NCBI RefSeq assembly: GCF_016107625.1
Contig: NZ_JABASV010000009.1
Span: forward strand, 62,001 to 126,000
Reading direction: 5' to 3'
Length of the DNA stretch: 64,000 nucleotides
Source: Vreelandella alkaliphila
GTDB lineage: Bacteria > Pseudomonadota > Gammaproteobacteria > Pseudomonadales > Halomonadaceae
The notes beneath the pieces are model-generated. The model was not told where the DNA came from. It made no database searches and saw nothing but the letters and a program-made list of their open reading frames with translations. Both the position numbers and the translations under genes were made by a program. Every line of letters begins with the position of its first letter. Position 1 is the stretch's first letter. Positions 40,521 to 50,466 of this stretch are shown piece by piece.

Positions 40521-41417
40521 ATGATGAAAGTGGATTGCAAACAACGAGTTTCGCGCTGGGTTATATCGATTTGCTTAATAGCGGTTCCTTCTGTGTTGAT
40601 GGCTCAGGATGATAATTTGCTTACAGAGGTTGATCGTATAGAGAGACAGTTGGATGCACGCGTTGGTTTTGCAGCCTATGACTTGGAAACTGGGCAGCGT
40701 TGGGAATACAACGCAGACCAGCTGTTCGCCATGTCCAGCACCTTTAAAACCTTAGCATGTGCAGCGCTGCTGCAGCGTGTAGATGAAGGAAATGAGCAAC
40801 TCGAAAGACGAGTGAAGGTATCTGCTTCTGACATTGTCACTTATTCACCCGTTACTGAAGCGTATGCGGATAATCGGGAGATATCGCTTTTTGAGCTCTG
40901 TGAAGCGACGATGACAACTAGCGATAATACGGCGGCTAACCTAATTTTACAGGCGATTGGTGGACCACAGGCCGTGACGGAGTTTGTTAGAGAGTTGGGG
41001 GATAGTGTCACGCGCTTGGACCGTTGGGAGACAGAGTTAAACGAGGCTGCTCCACATGATGAGCGTGATACCTCCACGCCCAATGCAATGGTGAGTAACC
41101 TTGAGAAGCTGGTAGTGGGAAACGCGCTATCATCTCAGTCTAAAAACCAACTGCGTGAATGGTTGGTCAATAATGAAGTGGCTGATGGCTTGTTTAGGTC
41201 ACAAATGCCTGATGAGTGGGTGATTGGAGATCGGACGGGAGCCGGTGGTTTTGGTTCAAGATCGATTACCGCTGTTATATGGCCGCCCGAGCGCGAGCCT
41301 ACCATCGTGGCGTTTTATATCACCGAAACTGACGCATCCTTTGAAGAACGAAATACCGCGATAGCTGAACTGGGAAGTGTGATCAGAGATGCCATTGATA
41401 CGAGTGGCGCTTTGTAG
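40521..41417 (+). CDS. Class A beta-lactamase, RTG/carbenicillinase group
   Basis: A periplasmic serine beta-lactamase of 298 residues that would hydrolyse penicillins. The signal peptide is ISICLIAVPSVLMAQ. Active-site motifs are all present: S-T-F-K (Ambler S70/K73), SDN (130-132), the omega-loop glutamate in RWETELNEA (E166), and R-T-G in GDRTGAGGFGSRS where most class A enzymes have K-T-G. The arginine at 234 and overall sequence place it with the CARB/RTG carbenicillinases. No mobile element or regulator of the ampR type adjoins it, so it may be intrinsic to the lineage. Confidence 0.93.
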   Translation: MMKVDCKQRVSRWVISICLIAVPSVLMAQDDNLLTEVDRIERQLDARVGFAAYDLETGQRWEYNADQLFAMSSTFKTLACAALLQRVDEGNEQLERRVKVSASDIVTYSPVTEAYADNREISLFELCEATMTTSDNTAANLILQAIGGPQAVTEFVRELGDSVTRLDRWETELNEAAPHDERDTSTPNAMVSNLEKLVVGNALSSQSKNQLREWLVNNEVADGLFRSQMPDEWVIGDRTGAGGFGSRSITAVIWPPEREPTIVAFYITETDASFEERNTAIAELGSVIRDAIDTSGAL

Positions 41418-41488
41418 TTGTCCAGGCATCGCCTCACAGGTGCCTAGTAGGCTCGCATATCGCTTTCCCGCAACACTGGTGCGTGCGG

Positions 41489-42391
41489 CTAAATGTTGAG
41501 AGTGGCGTGGCGGGTGCTTTCCAGTTCTTCAATCATTTTTTTAGCGGCATTAGAAAGCGTACGACTGGTGTGGACGAGATAGCCCAACGGGCGCTGGATG
41601 GGAGCGGTGTCTACATTGAGCTCGATGAGTTCGCTATCGATCATGTTTTCAGGTAGCAGGCTCCAGCCCAGGCCCACGCTACACATCATTTTCAGCGTTT
41701 CTAGATAGTTTGTCGCCATGCTAACGGGAAGCTGTAGGCCCACTTCGGCAAAACGTTGGCCAATCAAGGTACGCGTAAAGGTTTTGGCACCTGGCAGCAC
41801 GCAATTGAATTCACATAATTCAGTCAAGCTGAGCGGGCTGCTGGTGTGGCGGGTACGCTGCGCCAGTGGGTGGTCGGTGGCGCAGACAAAACACAGCCGA
41901 TCGCGCCATAACTCTACCACGTGAAGCTGTTCAACGGGGTGGGGGGCGAGAGTGACTATCGCCATCTCAAGCGTGCCGTCGACCACGCCTTGGTAGGCTA
42001 GCTCTGAGTCCAGAAAGTGCAGGTCTAACGCCACTTCCGGGTGGCGATGAGTGTATTGCTTTAAAAGCGGTGGCAGTCGGTGTAGGCCGATGTGGTGACT
42101 GGTGGCTAGCATTAGCTTACCGCCTACTTGGCCGGAAAGATTGGCGAGTGCTCGGCGGCTGTCTTCCACGGTAAACAGTATGTGCTGTGCTTTGGGAAGT
42201 AATACATTGCCCGCTTCGGTCAGCGCAATGCGCCGCCCGATGCGGTCAAATAACCGGGTGCCAAGTTGGTCTTCCAGAGTAGCGATGCGTTTGCTTACTG
42301 CAGGCTGCGTTAGATACAGCTGTTCCGCCGCGCGGGAAAAGCTCTGGGTTTCGGCAACGGCCAGAAATGCTTGCAGGCTTTGAGTATCCAC
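41489..42391 (-). CDS. LysR-family regulator beside leuC
   Basis: 300 residues with helix-turn-helix SLQAFLAVAETQSFSRAAEQLYLTQPAVSKRI and an effector domain (KLMLATSHHIGLHRLP). It is divergent from leuCDB, the arrangement also seen in Pseudomonas, and is the likely regulator of leucine synthesis or of a related signal. Confidence 0.95.
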   Translation of the reverse strand: MDTQSLQAFLAVAETQSFSRAAEQLYLTQPAVSKRIATLEDQLGTRLFDRIGRRIALTEAGNVLLPKAQHILFTVEDSRRALANLSGQVGGKLMLATSHHIGLHRLPPLLKQYTHRHPEVALDLHFLDSELAYQGVVDGTLEMAIVTLAPHPVEQLHVVELWRDRLCFVCATDHPLAQRTRHTSSPLSLTELCEFNCVLPGAKTFTRTLIGQRFAEVGLQLPVSMATNYLETLKMMCSVGLGWSLLPENMIDSELIELNVDTAPIQRPLGYLVHTSRTLSNAAKKMIEELESTRHATLNI

Positions 42392-42450
42392 TTGCGACTC
42401 CCTGAACAGGTATTTATCACTAGGTACTTAATAGGTGCTATCGAATAAGT

Positions 42451-42465
42451 ATTCCAGTTTGGAAT
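42451..42465. promoter_or_regulatory. LysR-type operator candidate in the leuC spacer
   Basis: ATTCCAGTTTGGAAT is a perfect 6-bp inverted repeat with a three-base centre and includes T-N11-A (42452-42464). It lies 60 bases from the LysR start and 124 bases before leuC. Confidence 0.6.
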
Positions 42466-42588
42466 CTAATCTATGAATAACATGAATTGCTTTTATGCGC
42501 GACTCGCGTGACACTGCCTGTATAGCCACATAAGCAGCACGTAGAGGCTGCCATACCGAACTAGCAGGGCAATGCCCAGGAGAGCAAC

Positions 42589-44040
42589 ATGTCAGGTCAA
42601 ACGCTTTACGACAAACTCTGGAATCAACATTTGGTGAAACAACGTGACGACGGCACGGCGTTGATCTATATCGACCGCCAGTTGCTTCACGAAGTCACCT
42701 CTCCCCAGGCGTTTGAAGGACTGCGCCTGGCTAATCGCAAGCCCTGGCGTTTAGATGCTAACTTGGCAACGCCTGACCACAACGTTCCTACGACGGTAAA
42801 AGAGCGCGCTGAAGGCAATAGCGGTATTAAAGACCCCGTGTCGTTAATCCAAGTACAAACCTTGGACGATAACTGCCTTGAGTACGGCATTGAAGAGTTC
42901 AAAATCAACGACCCGCGCCAGGGTATCGTGCACGTGGTAGGCCCAGAGCAGGGCGCAACGTTGCCCGGTATGACCGTGGTGTGTGGCGATTCCCACACCG
43001 CTACCCACGGCGCGTTTGGTGCCTTGGCCCATGGTATTGGCACCTCAGAAGTTGAACACGTTATGGCGACCCAGTGCTTGCTGGCGCAAAAAATGAAGAA
43101 CATGCAAGTGCGCGTGGAAGGCGAGCTTGGCCTGGGCGTGACCGCTAAAGACGTGGTGTTGGCGATTATTGGCAAAATTGGCACCGCTGGTGGTACGGGC
43201 TATGCCATTGAGTTTGCAGGTAGTGCGATTGAGTCGCTCTCTATGGAAGGTCGCATGACCGTATGCAACATGGCCATTGAAGCGGGTGCCCGTGTGGGCC
43301 TGATTGCCGTCGATGACACGACGATTGATTATCTGGCCGAGCGTCCCTTTGCGCCCACTGCCCAGCAGTGGGAAGCCGCCGTAGCCGATTGGCGTAACCT
43401 GGTTTCCGATGCCGATGCGCAGTTCGATAAAGTAGTTACTCTGCGAGCTGAAGAGATCGAGCCTCAGGTCAGTTGGGGGACTAGCCCGGAAATGGTCACC
43501 GGTATTTCCGGCCAAGTGCCAGACCCCCAAGCCGCGTTGGATGACACCGTGCAGCGCAGCCACGCGCGTGCCCTCGAATATATGGGCTTGCAGGCAAACC
43601 AGAAAATTACCGATATCAAGCTCGATAAAGTATTTATCGGCTCCTGTACTAACTCGCGTATTGAAGATTTACGCGAAGCGGCCAAGGTGGCGAAAGGTAA
43701 TAAAGTTGCTGGCTCTATTAAGCTGGCTATGGTGGTGCCGGGTTCTGGTTTGGTGAAACGCCAGGCAGAAGCAGAAGGCTTGGATAAAATCTTTATTGAA
43801 GCTGGCTTTGAGTGGCGTGAGCCGGGTTGCTCAATGTGCTTGGCAATGAATGCCGACAAGTTGGGCGCTGGTGAACACTGTGCATCAACGTCTAACCGCA
43901 ATTTTGAAGGTCGTCAGGGTTACGGTGGTCGTACACATCTGGTGAGCCCTGCGATGGCCGCGGCGGCAGCGATTGCTGGTCACTTTGTTGATGTACGTAC
44001 CTTACCCGCCAACGACACTAGCCACGCGCAGGAGGCCTAA
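42589..44040 (+). CDS. leuC: 3-isopropylmalate dehydratase large subunit
   Basis: The large subunit of isopropylmalate isomerase (leucine pathway), a 4Fe-4S aconitase-family enzyme. Cysteine ligands appear in [13 protein letters not shown] and in GCSMCLAMN, and the early block [17 protein letters not shown] is typical. 483 residues. CAGGAGAG precedes the ATG. It is followed by leuD after three bases. Confidence 0.98.
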   Translation: MSGQTLYDKLWNQHLVKQRDDGTALIYIDRQLLHEVTSPQAFEGLRLANRKPWRLDANLATPDHNVPTTVKERAEGNSGIKDPVSLIQVQTLDDNCLEYGIEEFKINDPRQGIVHVVGPEQGATLPGMTVVCGDSHTATHGAFGALAHGIGTSEVEHVMATQCLLAQKMKNMQVRVEGELGLGVTAKDVVLAIIGKIGTAGGTGYAIEFAGSAIESLSMEGRMTVCNMAIEAGARVGLIAVDDTTIDYLAERPFAPTAQQWEAAVADWRNLVSDADAQFDKVVTLRAEEIEPQVSWGTSPEMVTGISGQVPDPQAALDDTVQRSHARALEYMGLQANQKITDIKLDKVFIGSCTNSRIEDLREAAKVAKGNKVAGSIKLAMVVPGSGLVKRQAEAEGLDKIFIEAGFEWREPGCSMCLAMNADKLGAGEHCASTSNRNFEGRQGYGGRTHLVSPAMAAAAAIAGHFVDVRTLPANDTSHAQEA

Positions 44041-44043
44041 GCC

Positions 44044-44691
44044 ATGAAAAAGTTTGAACGTTTAGAAGGAATCGTAGCGCCGCTTGACCGTGCTAATGTC
44101 GATACCGACCTGATTATTCCGAAGCAGTTTTTGAAGTCGATTAAGCGCACAGGCTTTGGCGTGAACCTGTTTGATGAACTGCGCTACCTGGATGAAGGCC
44201 AGCCAGGACAAGACTGTTCGCAGCGCCCGCTTAACCCAGATTTTGTGTTGAACCAACCGCGGTACCAAGGTGCTGAAGTATTGCTGGCGCGCCGCAACTT
44301 TGGCTGTGGTAGTTCACGCGAGCACGCCCCGTGGGCGCTCGAAGATTTTGGTTTCAAGGCGGTGATTGCGCCAAGCTTTGCCGATATTTTCTACAACAAT
44401 GCTTTCAAAAACGGCATTCTGCTGATTACGCTAGAAGAAGATGTTGTTGACCGCCTGTTTACGGAAGTGGCAGGCAGTGAAGGCTATCAATTAGACGTAG
44501 ATTTAGAAAATCAGCGGGTCATTACGCCCAGTGGCGAAATTCTCGAATTTGAGGTGGATGCGTTCCGGAAGCACTGCCTGCTGAACGGTCTGGACGATAT
44601 TGGTATTACCCTGCAGGACGAAGACGCTATTCGCGCGTTTGAAGAAAAACATCGCCAGCAGCGCCCGTGGTTATTCCGTCAGCCTGCGTAA
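44044..44691 (+). CDS. leuD: 3-isopropylmalate dehydratase small subunit
   Basis: The swivelling subunit that completes the LeuC active site. 215 residues, starting [22 protein letters not shown] with the conserved [17 protein letters not shown] block. It follows leuC by three bases, preceded by GGAGG, indicating tight coupling. Confidence 0.98.
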   Translation: MKKFERLEGIVAPLDRANVDTDLIIPKQFLKSIKRTGFGVNLFDELRYLDEGQPGQDCSQRPLNPDFVLNQPRYQGAEVLLARRNFGCGSSREHAPWALEDFGFKAVIAPSFADIFYNNAFKNGILLITLEEDVVDRLFTEVAGSEGYQLDVDLENQRVITPSGEILEFEVDAFRKHCLLNGLDDIGITLQDEDAIRAFEEKHRQQRPWLFRQPA

Positions 44692-44733
44692 GTGTTCATT
44701 CACCTTCAACGTTTGAAATGCTAAGGAAATTGC

Positions 44734-45813
44734 ATGACTCATAAGGTATTACTGCTGCCGGGTGACGGTATTGGCCCTGAAATTGCGGCCCAGGCGGCTC
44801 GCTTGCTGAAGGCCTGCCAGGAAGCTGGTTTGGATATCGACGTCGAAGAAAGCCTTGTCGGTGGCTCTGCTTACGATGTTCACGGTGAGCCACTGCCTGC
44901 TGAAACTCTTGAAAAAGCCAAGGCAGCCAGTGCTATTTTGCTGGGCGCTGTTGGTGGCCCCAAATGGGATACACTCGAAGACCTTTCCAAGCGTCCTGAA
45001 AAAGGCCTGTTAGGTCTGCGTAAAAACTTGGGTTTGTTCGGCAACCTGCGTCCGGCCATGCTTTATCCGCAGTTGGCTAGCGCTTCTAGCTTGAAGCCGG
45101 AGTTAGTGGCTGGGCTGGATATTATGATTGTCCGTGAGCTTACCGGTGGCATTTATTTCGGCCAGCCACGTGGCATTGAAGAGCGCAACGGCGAGCGGGT
45201 GGGTTTTAACACCTACATCTACTCTGAAAGCGAAATTGAGCGTATTGGTCGCGTCGCCTTTGAAATGGCTCAGAAGCGCGGCAAAAAACTCTGCTCGGTA
45301 GATAAAGCCAACGTGTTGGAAGTCACTATTCTGTGGCGTGAAGTGATGGAGCGTTTGGCACCAGAGTACCCGGATGTTGAGCTTTCCCATATGTACGTGG
45401 ATAACGCCGCCATGCAGCTGGTGCGCGCGCCGAAACAGTTTGATGTGGTAGTGACGGGCAATATGTTTGGCGATATTCTTTCCGATGCCGCTGCCATGCT
45501 TACCGGCTCTATTGGCATGTTGCCTTCAGCATCGCTAAACGAGAGTGGGCAGGGCATGTACGAGCCTTGCCACGGTAGCGCGCCAGATATCGCTGGGCAG
45601 AATATTGCTAACCCGTTAGCGATGATGCTATCGGTCGCGATGATGTTGCGCTATTCATTGAATGAAACCGCCATGGCTGAGCGCATTGAAGCCGCTGTTG
45701 GCAGTGTGTTGGATGATGGCTTGCGTACTGCTGACATCGCCTCTAAAGGAACGCGCCGTGTCTCTACCGATGAGATGGGTGATGCAGTATTGGCGGCCTT
45801 CGCAAAAAATTAA
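44734..45813 (+). CDS. leuB: 3-isopropylmalate dehydrogenase
   Basis: An NAD-dependent oxidative decarboxylase of the leucine pathway. 359 residues, with [13 protein letters not shown] at the start, substrate-binding arginines in [15 protein letters not shown], and the metal-binding [16 protein letters not shown] block. CTAAGGAAA precedes the ATG. Last gene of leuCDB. Confidence 0.98.
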   Translation: MTHKVLLLPGDGIGPEIAAQAARLLKACQEAGLDIDVEESLVGGSAYDVHGEPLPAETLEKAKAASAILLGAVGGPKWDTLEDLSKRPEKGLLGLRKNLGLFGNLRPAMLYPQLASASSLKPELVAGLDIMIVRELTGGIYFGQPRGIEERNGERVGFNTYIYSESEIERIGRVAFEMAQKRGKKLCSVDKANVLEVTILWREVMERLAPEYPDVELSHMYVDNAAMQLVRAPKQFDVVVTGNMFGDILSDAAAMLTGSIGMLPSASLNESGQGMYEPCHGSAPDIAGQNIANPLAMMLSVAMMLRYSLNETAMAERIEAAVGSVLDDGLRTADIASKGTRRVSTDEMGDAVLAAFAKN

Positions 45814-45860
45814 ATTATGTATAAAGCGTGCTAACTAATTGACGCTGAAAGGTATTAACA

Positions 45861-45885
45861 GTCGGCCACCCTAGGGGTGGCCGAC
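45861..45885 (+). promoter_or_regulatory. Hairpin after leuB
   Basis: A perfect 10-bp stem (GTCGGCCACC / GGTGGCCGAC) with a CTAGG loop. No T run follows it, so it may end the leu transcript only weakly or protect its 3' end. Confidence 0.5.
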
Positions 45886-45904
45886 GTTGTGTCTAATATT
45901 TGTG

Positions 45905-45910
45905 TATAAT
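45905..45910 (+). promoter_or_regulatory. Possible -10 box of asd
   Basis: A perfect TATAAT sits 31 bases before the asd start codon. No convincing -35 box is seen at the proper distance, so this is a weak call. Confidence 0.35.
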
Positions 45911-45941
45911 ATCGCTCTCATTCTTAGTTGGAGGACTTCAC

Positions 45942-47054
45942 ATGTTGAAAGTCGGTTTCGTGGGATGGCGTGGCATGGTTGGCTCAGTGCTGATGCAGCG
46001 CATGCAGGAAGATGGTGATTTTAACGGTATTGAACCGGTATTTTTCACCACCTCCCAAGTTGGTCAGCCTGGCCCCGATATCGGCGTGGACGTGCCTCCA
46101 CTGAAAGATGCGTTTGATATTGATGCGTTAAAAGCACTGGACGTGGTGGTGACCTGTCAAGGTGGCGACTATACCAAGCCGGTTTATAAAGACTTACGTG
46201 AGGCGGGCTGGAAAGGCTACTGGATTGATGCGGCCAGCACCCTGCGTATGGAAGACGAAGCGACCATTATTCTGGATCCGGTCAATCGTAAGGTGATCGA
46301 TAACCAGTTAGCGAAGGGTGCTAAAACCTTTGTCGGCGGCAACTGCACCGTGAGCCTGATGCTGATGGGCTTGGGTGGCTTGTTCGAAGCAGACATGGTC
46401 GAGTGGATGACTTCCATGACGTACCAAGCAGCTTCCGGTTCAGGCGCTAAGCACATGCGCGAGCTGTTGAACCAGATGGGTCAACTGCGCGACAGCGTAG
46501 GCGAAGAGCTTAAAGATACCTCTAGCGCGATTCTGGATATCGACCGTAAAGTGACTGCTGCGATGCGCAGTGGTGACTTTCCCACGGATAATTTCGGTGC
46601 ACCGCTAGCGGGTAGCTTGCTGCCATGGATCGATACCAAGCTTGATAACGGCCAAAGCCGTGAAGAGTGGAAGGGCAGCGTTGAGACTAACAAGATCTTA
46701 GGTTTGCAAAACAACCCGATCCCCATCGATGGCCTTTGTGTGCGCATCGGTGCAATGCGTTCTCACAGCCAAGCGTTCACTATTAAGCTGAAGCAGGATG
46801 TGCCGCTTGATGAGATCGAAGATCGTATTGCTAAGCATAATGAGTGGGTTCAGCTGATCCCGAACGACAAAGACGCTACAGTTGCTGGCCTAACGCCCGC
46901 TGCTGCGACTGGCACGCTGCAAGTACCGGTCGGTCGTCTTCGCAAGCTGAATATGGGCGGCGAATACTTGTCAGCCTTCAGTGTTGGTGACCAGTTGTTA
47001 TGGGGTGCTGCCGAGCCGCTCAAGCGTATGCTGAAGATCTTACGCGAGCAGTAG
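45942..47054 (+). CDS. asd: Aspartate-semialdehyde dehydrogenase
   Basis: Makes aspartate semialdehyde for lysine, diaminopimelate, threonine and methionine synthesis. 370 residues from [21 protein letters not shown], with the NADP fold at the N-terminus and the catalytic cysteine in [14 protein letters not shown]. It is the Gram-negative long type. The start at 45942 follows TTGGAGG; the frame opens 42 bases earlier. A terminator separates it from the FimV-like gene. Confidence 0.98.
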   Translation: MLKVGFVGWRGMVGSVLMQRMQEDGDFNGIEPVFFTTSQVGQPGPDIGVDVPPLKDAFDIDALKALDVVVTCQGGDYTKPVYKDLREAGWKGYWIDAASTLRMEDEATIILDPVNRKVIDNQLAKGAKTFVGGNCTVSLMLMGLGGLFEADMVEWMTSMTYQAASGSGAKHMRELLNQMGQLRDSVGEELKDTSSAILDIDRKVTAAMRSGDFPTDNFGAPLAGSLLPWIDTKLDNGQSREEWKGSVETNKILGLQNNPIPIDGLCVRIGAMRSHSQAFTIKLKQDVPLDEIEDRIAKHNEWVQLIPNDKDATVAGLTPAAATGTLQVPVGRLRKLNMGGEYLSAFSVGDQLLWGAAEPLKRMLKILREQ

Positions 47055-47085
47055 AGCACGCCACGCTTAAATAAAGGCGTTGATA

Positions 47086-47117
47086 AAAACGGGAAGCTGT
47101 TCGCAGCTTCCCGTTTT
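47086..47117 (+). terminator. Terminator after asd
   Basis: A 9-bp stem (GGGAAGCTG / CAGCTTCCC) closed by a UUCG-type loop, extended by AAAAC/GTTTT and ending in seven T residues. Confidence 0.95.
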
Positions 47118-47222
47118 TTTATTCTCTGGGTGTGGTAAAAAGGATGCAGAGTGTGATTTTGCTAAGTAAATGTAAGAAAGTGTGGCTTGGCCGCAACCAA
47201 ATAAAAGGCAGCAGAGGCCTTT

Positions 47223-48764
47223 ATGAGAAAACAGTTAACAGGGATGTTGGGGCTATCGCTGAGCGCTATTAGCCCGCTGGCAGTGGCGCTTGGGTTGGGC
47301 CAGGCAACGGTAAGTTCGCCGTTAGATGCGCCGCTTGAGGCCACTGTGCCGCTTCAGGAAAGCGAGCATTTCGCGCTGAGTGATTTACGTGTCGACCTGG
47401 CAAACGAATCGGCGTTTAGAGCGCTGGGGTTGGAGTGGACACCCCTTACGGCAAGTATCAGTGTTCAGGTTCAAGAGCAGCCAGCTGGGCATCGACTTTT
47501 GCTGCGCTCTTCCCAGGCAGTTCATGAGCCATGGTTGGATCTACTGTTAACGATTTCTTCGCCAGAAGGGCGGCAGACGCGCACTTTAACGCTGTTGTTT
47601 GATCCACCTGAATACGCGTTAGGTAGCCCTGTTGACGCCATTGGCTCGGCCGAAGCGACCAGCAGCGCAGCCGCTTCTATGGCATCGGTCGCACGCGATA
47701 TTGTCTACGTAGCCAGTGGCGATACTCTTTGGAGCGTTGCCGCAAGGGTGAAGCCAGCCGATGTAACCATTCAACAAATGATGACGGCGCTCTTAGCAGC
47801 TAATCCCGCTGCGTTTCCCACTGGCAATGTAGATGAACTCCGTGCGGGCCAGACGCTCAATATCCCTACCCGTCAACAGGTTGCTTCACGAACGTCCAGC
47901 AATGCTGCCCCGGCGATTCAAGCGATGCGTCAGCCTGTAGACCGTCAGGTTGAGCCCCAAGAAAAACCTGAAAGCCATAGTGATTCGAGCGTGGAGCAGG
48001 CAGGCGAGCCAACCATGGAAAGTGTCGACCAGGGCACTAATCCATCCCCGCAAACATCCGATACTGTCGCCATCGAGCAAATGCTCGCTGAACAGCTGTT
48101 GGAGAGCCAGGATAGGCTGCTAGCGGCGCTTGACGAGCGCGAAGAAATGCGTGATGAGCTAGTCATGCTGCGTCAAGAGGTGGTGTCGCTAACACAAGCA
48201 TTGAGTGCGTCTCAGCGCGAGCTTCAGCAAGCTCAAAAAATATCAGATGCGCTGGCGGGGAGTGCCGCGCTGATGGCAAACAGCCATACACCTAACGAGA
48301 TGCCTAACCTGAACCGTTCGCAGAGTGCGTCAGACACGATTGTTGAGCGCATTACCGCCTATCAATGGCCGCTTGCTAGTACTGCGTTAGCGCTTTTGTT
48401 GGGAGCGCTAGTATGGTCTCGCAGACGTCGCGAACGGCAGTGGGAAGATGTTCCGCCCACTTCATCAGTTTATAACGCTGATACGATGCCAACTGCTACG
48501 TTTTCACCTACTACGTCTTCACCTACTGCGCTTTCACCTACTATGCCTTCATCTACTACAGAACCACCAGCGCGGGATTCATCAACAGCCGATACAGTAC
48601 CGGCTAACAGTAAGCCAGTACCGATAGTTGAGGCCGAACGGCAGGAGACGTCTTCGCCTTCAGTCATGGGGAGCAGCCAATATGGGCGGAAGAGCGTCGA
48701 GGAACGCTGGGAAATCGAAGAGGTGGCATTTGAGCCACGACGTCGGGATAATGGCACATCCTAA
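47223..48764 (+). CDS. fimV: FimV/HubP-like LysM protein, short form
   Basis: A polar landmark-type membrane protein. Signal peptide, then a FimV N-terminal domain (LGLGQATVSSPLDAPLEA, SALRVDL-like FALSDLRVDL), a LysM wall-binding domain (VYVASGDTLWSVAARV to LRAGQTLNIP), a coiled coil (about 280-340), and one transmembrane helix (PLASTALALLLGALVW) followed by RRRRER. Only about 115 cytoplasmic residues follow, ending RWEIEEVAFEP..., whereas full FimV has a long acidic TPR region there. At 513 residues it is roughly half the usual length. Its place between asd and truA is the classic fimV position. Confidence 0.88.
   Translation: MRKQLTGMLGLSLSAISPLAVALGLGQATVSSPLDAPLEATVPLQESEHFALSDLRVDLANESAFRALGLEWTPLTASISVQVQEQPAGHRLLLRSSQAVHEPWLDLLLTISSPEGRQTRTLTLLFDPPEYALGSPVDAIGSAEATSSAAASMASVARDIVYVASGDTLWSVAARVKPADVTIQQMMTALLAANPAAFPTGNVDELRAGQTLNIPTRQQVASRTSSNAAPAIQAMRQPVDRQVEPQEKPESHSDSSVEQAGEPTMESVDQGTNPSPQTSDTVAIEQMLAEQLLESQDRLLAALDEREEMRDELVMLRQEVVSLTQALSASQRELQQAQKISDALAGSAALMANSHTPNEMPNLNRSQSASDTIVERITAYQWPLASTALALLLGALVWSRRRRERQWEDVPPTSSVYNADTMPTATFSPTTSSPTALSPTMPSSTTEPPARDSSTADTVPANSKPVPIVEAERQETSSPSVMGSSQYGRKSVEERWEIEEVAFEPRRRDNGTS
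48501..48560 (+). repeat. Four 15-bp tandem repeats inside fimV
   Basis: Units TTTTCACCTACTACG, TCTTCACCTACTGCG, CTTTCACCTACTATG and CCTTCATCTACTACA encode a pentapeptide pattern x-S-P/S-T-x in the cytoplasmic linker. The array is likely to vary in copy number between strains. Confidence 0.85.
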
Positions 48765-48788
48765 CTATCTTCTATGTGACGTGGCTTC

Positions 48789-49748
48789 ATGACGCTGTTT
48801 TACCATTTTGACGAAACAAAGCCCTTAACGGGGCGCCTAGCGATGGGCATTGAATATGATGGTACGCGCTTTTGCGGCTTTCAGCGTTTGAAGCACGCAG
48901 CTTCAGTTCAGCAAGCGGTGGAAGATGCGCTGGAAAAAGTGGCCAGCGCACCAGTGCGTATTCATGCCAGTGGTCGAACCGATTCTGGCGTGCATGCCAC
49001 CCGTCAGATCATCCATTTTGACCCGCCTGTTCAGCGTTCTGAAAAAGCCTGGATTTTTGGCAGCAACACCAACCTTCCTAGAGACGTCGCTGTGCGCTGG
49101 GTAAAACCTGTGTCCGATGACTTCCATTCCCGCCTGGGCGCACTTGGGCGTCGCTATCGTTATATTTTGTTGAATCAAATTAGCCGTCCGGTGTTAGAAC
49201 GCCACAACGTAACTTGGTGTCGAGATCCGCTAGATGCCGATGCTATGCATCGGGCGGCACAGGCTTTAGTAGGCGAACATGACTTCAGCAGCTTTCGAGC
49301 GGCGGGCTGCCAGTCCAAAACGCCTTGGCGGCAAATGCACTTTGTAGAAGTGAAACGCTATGGGCCAATAGTGGTCATTGATATTCAGGGCAATGCTTTT
49401 TTGCACCACATGATTCGCAATATTGCGGGGGCGCTGGTCAGCGTAGGGCGCGGCTCACAAGATGAAGGGCACATTGCGCGCCTGCTGGCACTGAAGAATC
49501 GCCGAAAAGGCGATGTCACTGCACCAGCCTGTGGCCTTCATTTCGTAGACTCACTTTATGACGAACGATTTGATCTGCCCAAAGAGCCGTTAGGCCCCAA
49601 CCTGCTCGCATTTACCGGTGAGTGGACCGGGGAACGTCAGTTACCTGATAATCCGCGCATTGCGGCACGGCGCAAGTTGACGTTTAAGAGTCAGACGCCT
49701 TTAAACCAAGAGTCAGCGCCTTCAGAGCAGCAGGAGACCCCATTATGA
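48789..49748 (+). CDS. truA: tRNA pseudouridine(38-40) synthase
   Basis: Converts uridines 38-40 of the tRNA anticodon arm to pseudouridine. The catalytic aspartate is in ASGRTDSGVHA, and FRAAGCQSKTPWR and FLHHMIRNI are conserved blocks. 319 residues including an N-terminal FYHFDETKPL extension; a later ATG (MGIEYDGTRF) could also start it. The stop overlaps the trpF start by four bases. Confidence 0.97.
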   Translation: MTLFYHFDETKPLTGRLAMGIEYDGTRFCGFQRLKHAASVQQAVEDALEKVASAPVRIHASGRTDSGVHATRQIIHFDPPVQRSEKAWIFGSNTNLPRDVAVRWVKPVSDDFHSRLGALGRRYRYILLNQISRPVLERHNVTWCRDPLDADAMHRAAQALVGEHDFSSFRAAGCQSKTPWRQMHFVEVKRYGPIVVIDIQGNAFLHHMIRNIAGALVSVGRGSQDEGHIARLLALKNRRKGDVTAPACGLHFVDSLYDERFDLPKEPLGPNLLAFTGEWTGERQLPDNPRIAARRKLTFKSQTPLNQESAPSEQQETPL

Positions 49749-50380
49749 ACGCGCGTTCTGGTCGTACACGGATTAAATTCTGTGGCTTAACTCGCCATGA
49801 GGACGTCGCGCTGGCAGCATCGCTTGGTGTGGATGCGCTTGGCTTCGTGATGTGGCCTAAGAGCGCCCGCAGCATAACGCCTGCTGTGCTGGAAGAGTTG
49901 GCAGTGGAAGTACCTGCATTTGTGACGCGTGTGGGGTTGTTTGTTAATCAGCCCGCTGAATTCATTGAGCAGTGCTTACCTTACTTGGATTTAATTCAGT
50001 TTCATGGTGAAGAGCCTGCCTCGTTCTGTCAGCAGTTTGGACGGCCTTGGATTAAAGCACTGCGCATGCGTGATGATATCGACCTGCATCAGGCGGCGGC
50101 TGACTACTCGCTTGCGCAGGCGCTGCTATTAGATGCCTATCGACCTGGTATCCCAGGGGGAACGGGAGAGACGTTTGATTGGTCTAGAATCCCCGCAACC
50201 TTAGAAAAACCTGTTATCCTGGCTGGTGGGTTAACGGCTGATAATGTGGCTTCTGCGGTTAACCAAGTAATGCCTTATGCTATTGATGTCTCTGGTGGTA
50301 TAGAAATATCTCATGGCATAAAAGATGCCGAGTTAATGGCATCTTTTGTTCAAAATGTGGCGTTAGCCTGCGCCCATTAA
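49745..50380 (+). CDS. trpF: Phosphoribosylanthranilate isomerase
   Basis: A TIM-barrel enzyme of tryptophan synthesis. 211 residues; TRIKFCGLTRHEDVA holds the catalytic cysteine, and LLLDAYRPGIPGGTGETFDW and ILAGGLTADNV are typical phosphate-binding blocks. CAGGAGA precedes the ATG. It overlaps truA by four bases. Confidence 0.97.
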   Translation: MNARSGRTRIKFCGLTRHEDVALAASLGVDALGFVMWPKSARSITPAVLEELAVEVPAFVTRVGLFVNQPAEFIEQCLPYLDLIQFHGEEPASFCQQFGRPWIKALRMRDDIDLHQAAADYSLAQALLLDAYRPGIPGGTGETFDWSRIPATLEKPVILAGGLTADNVASAVNQVMPYAIDVSGGIEISHGIKDAELMASFVQNVALACAH

Positions 50381-50387
50381 GCTCATT

Positions 50388-50416
50388 GCGTAGCGTACCC
50401 GACAGGGTGACTACGC
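50388..50416 (+). promoter_or_regulatory. Hairpin between trpF and trpB
   Basis: GCGTAG / CTACGC and ACCC / GGGT arms with an internal loop form a two-part stem eight bases after the trpF stop. No T run follows and no leader peptide rich in Trp was seen, so classic attenuation is not supported. Confidence 0.45.
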
Positions 50417-50466
50417 CTCATTGTTAGTTCATTTATTGTTTGCCTGTTCTGGCGATCTTGTGAGGT

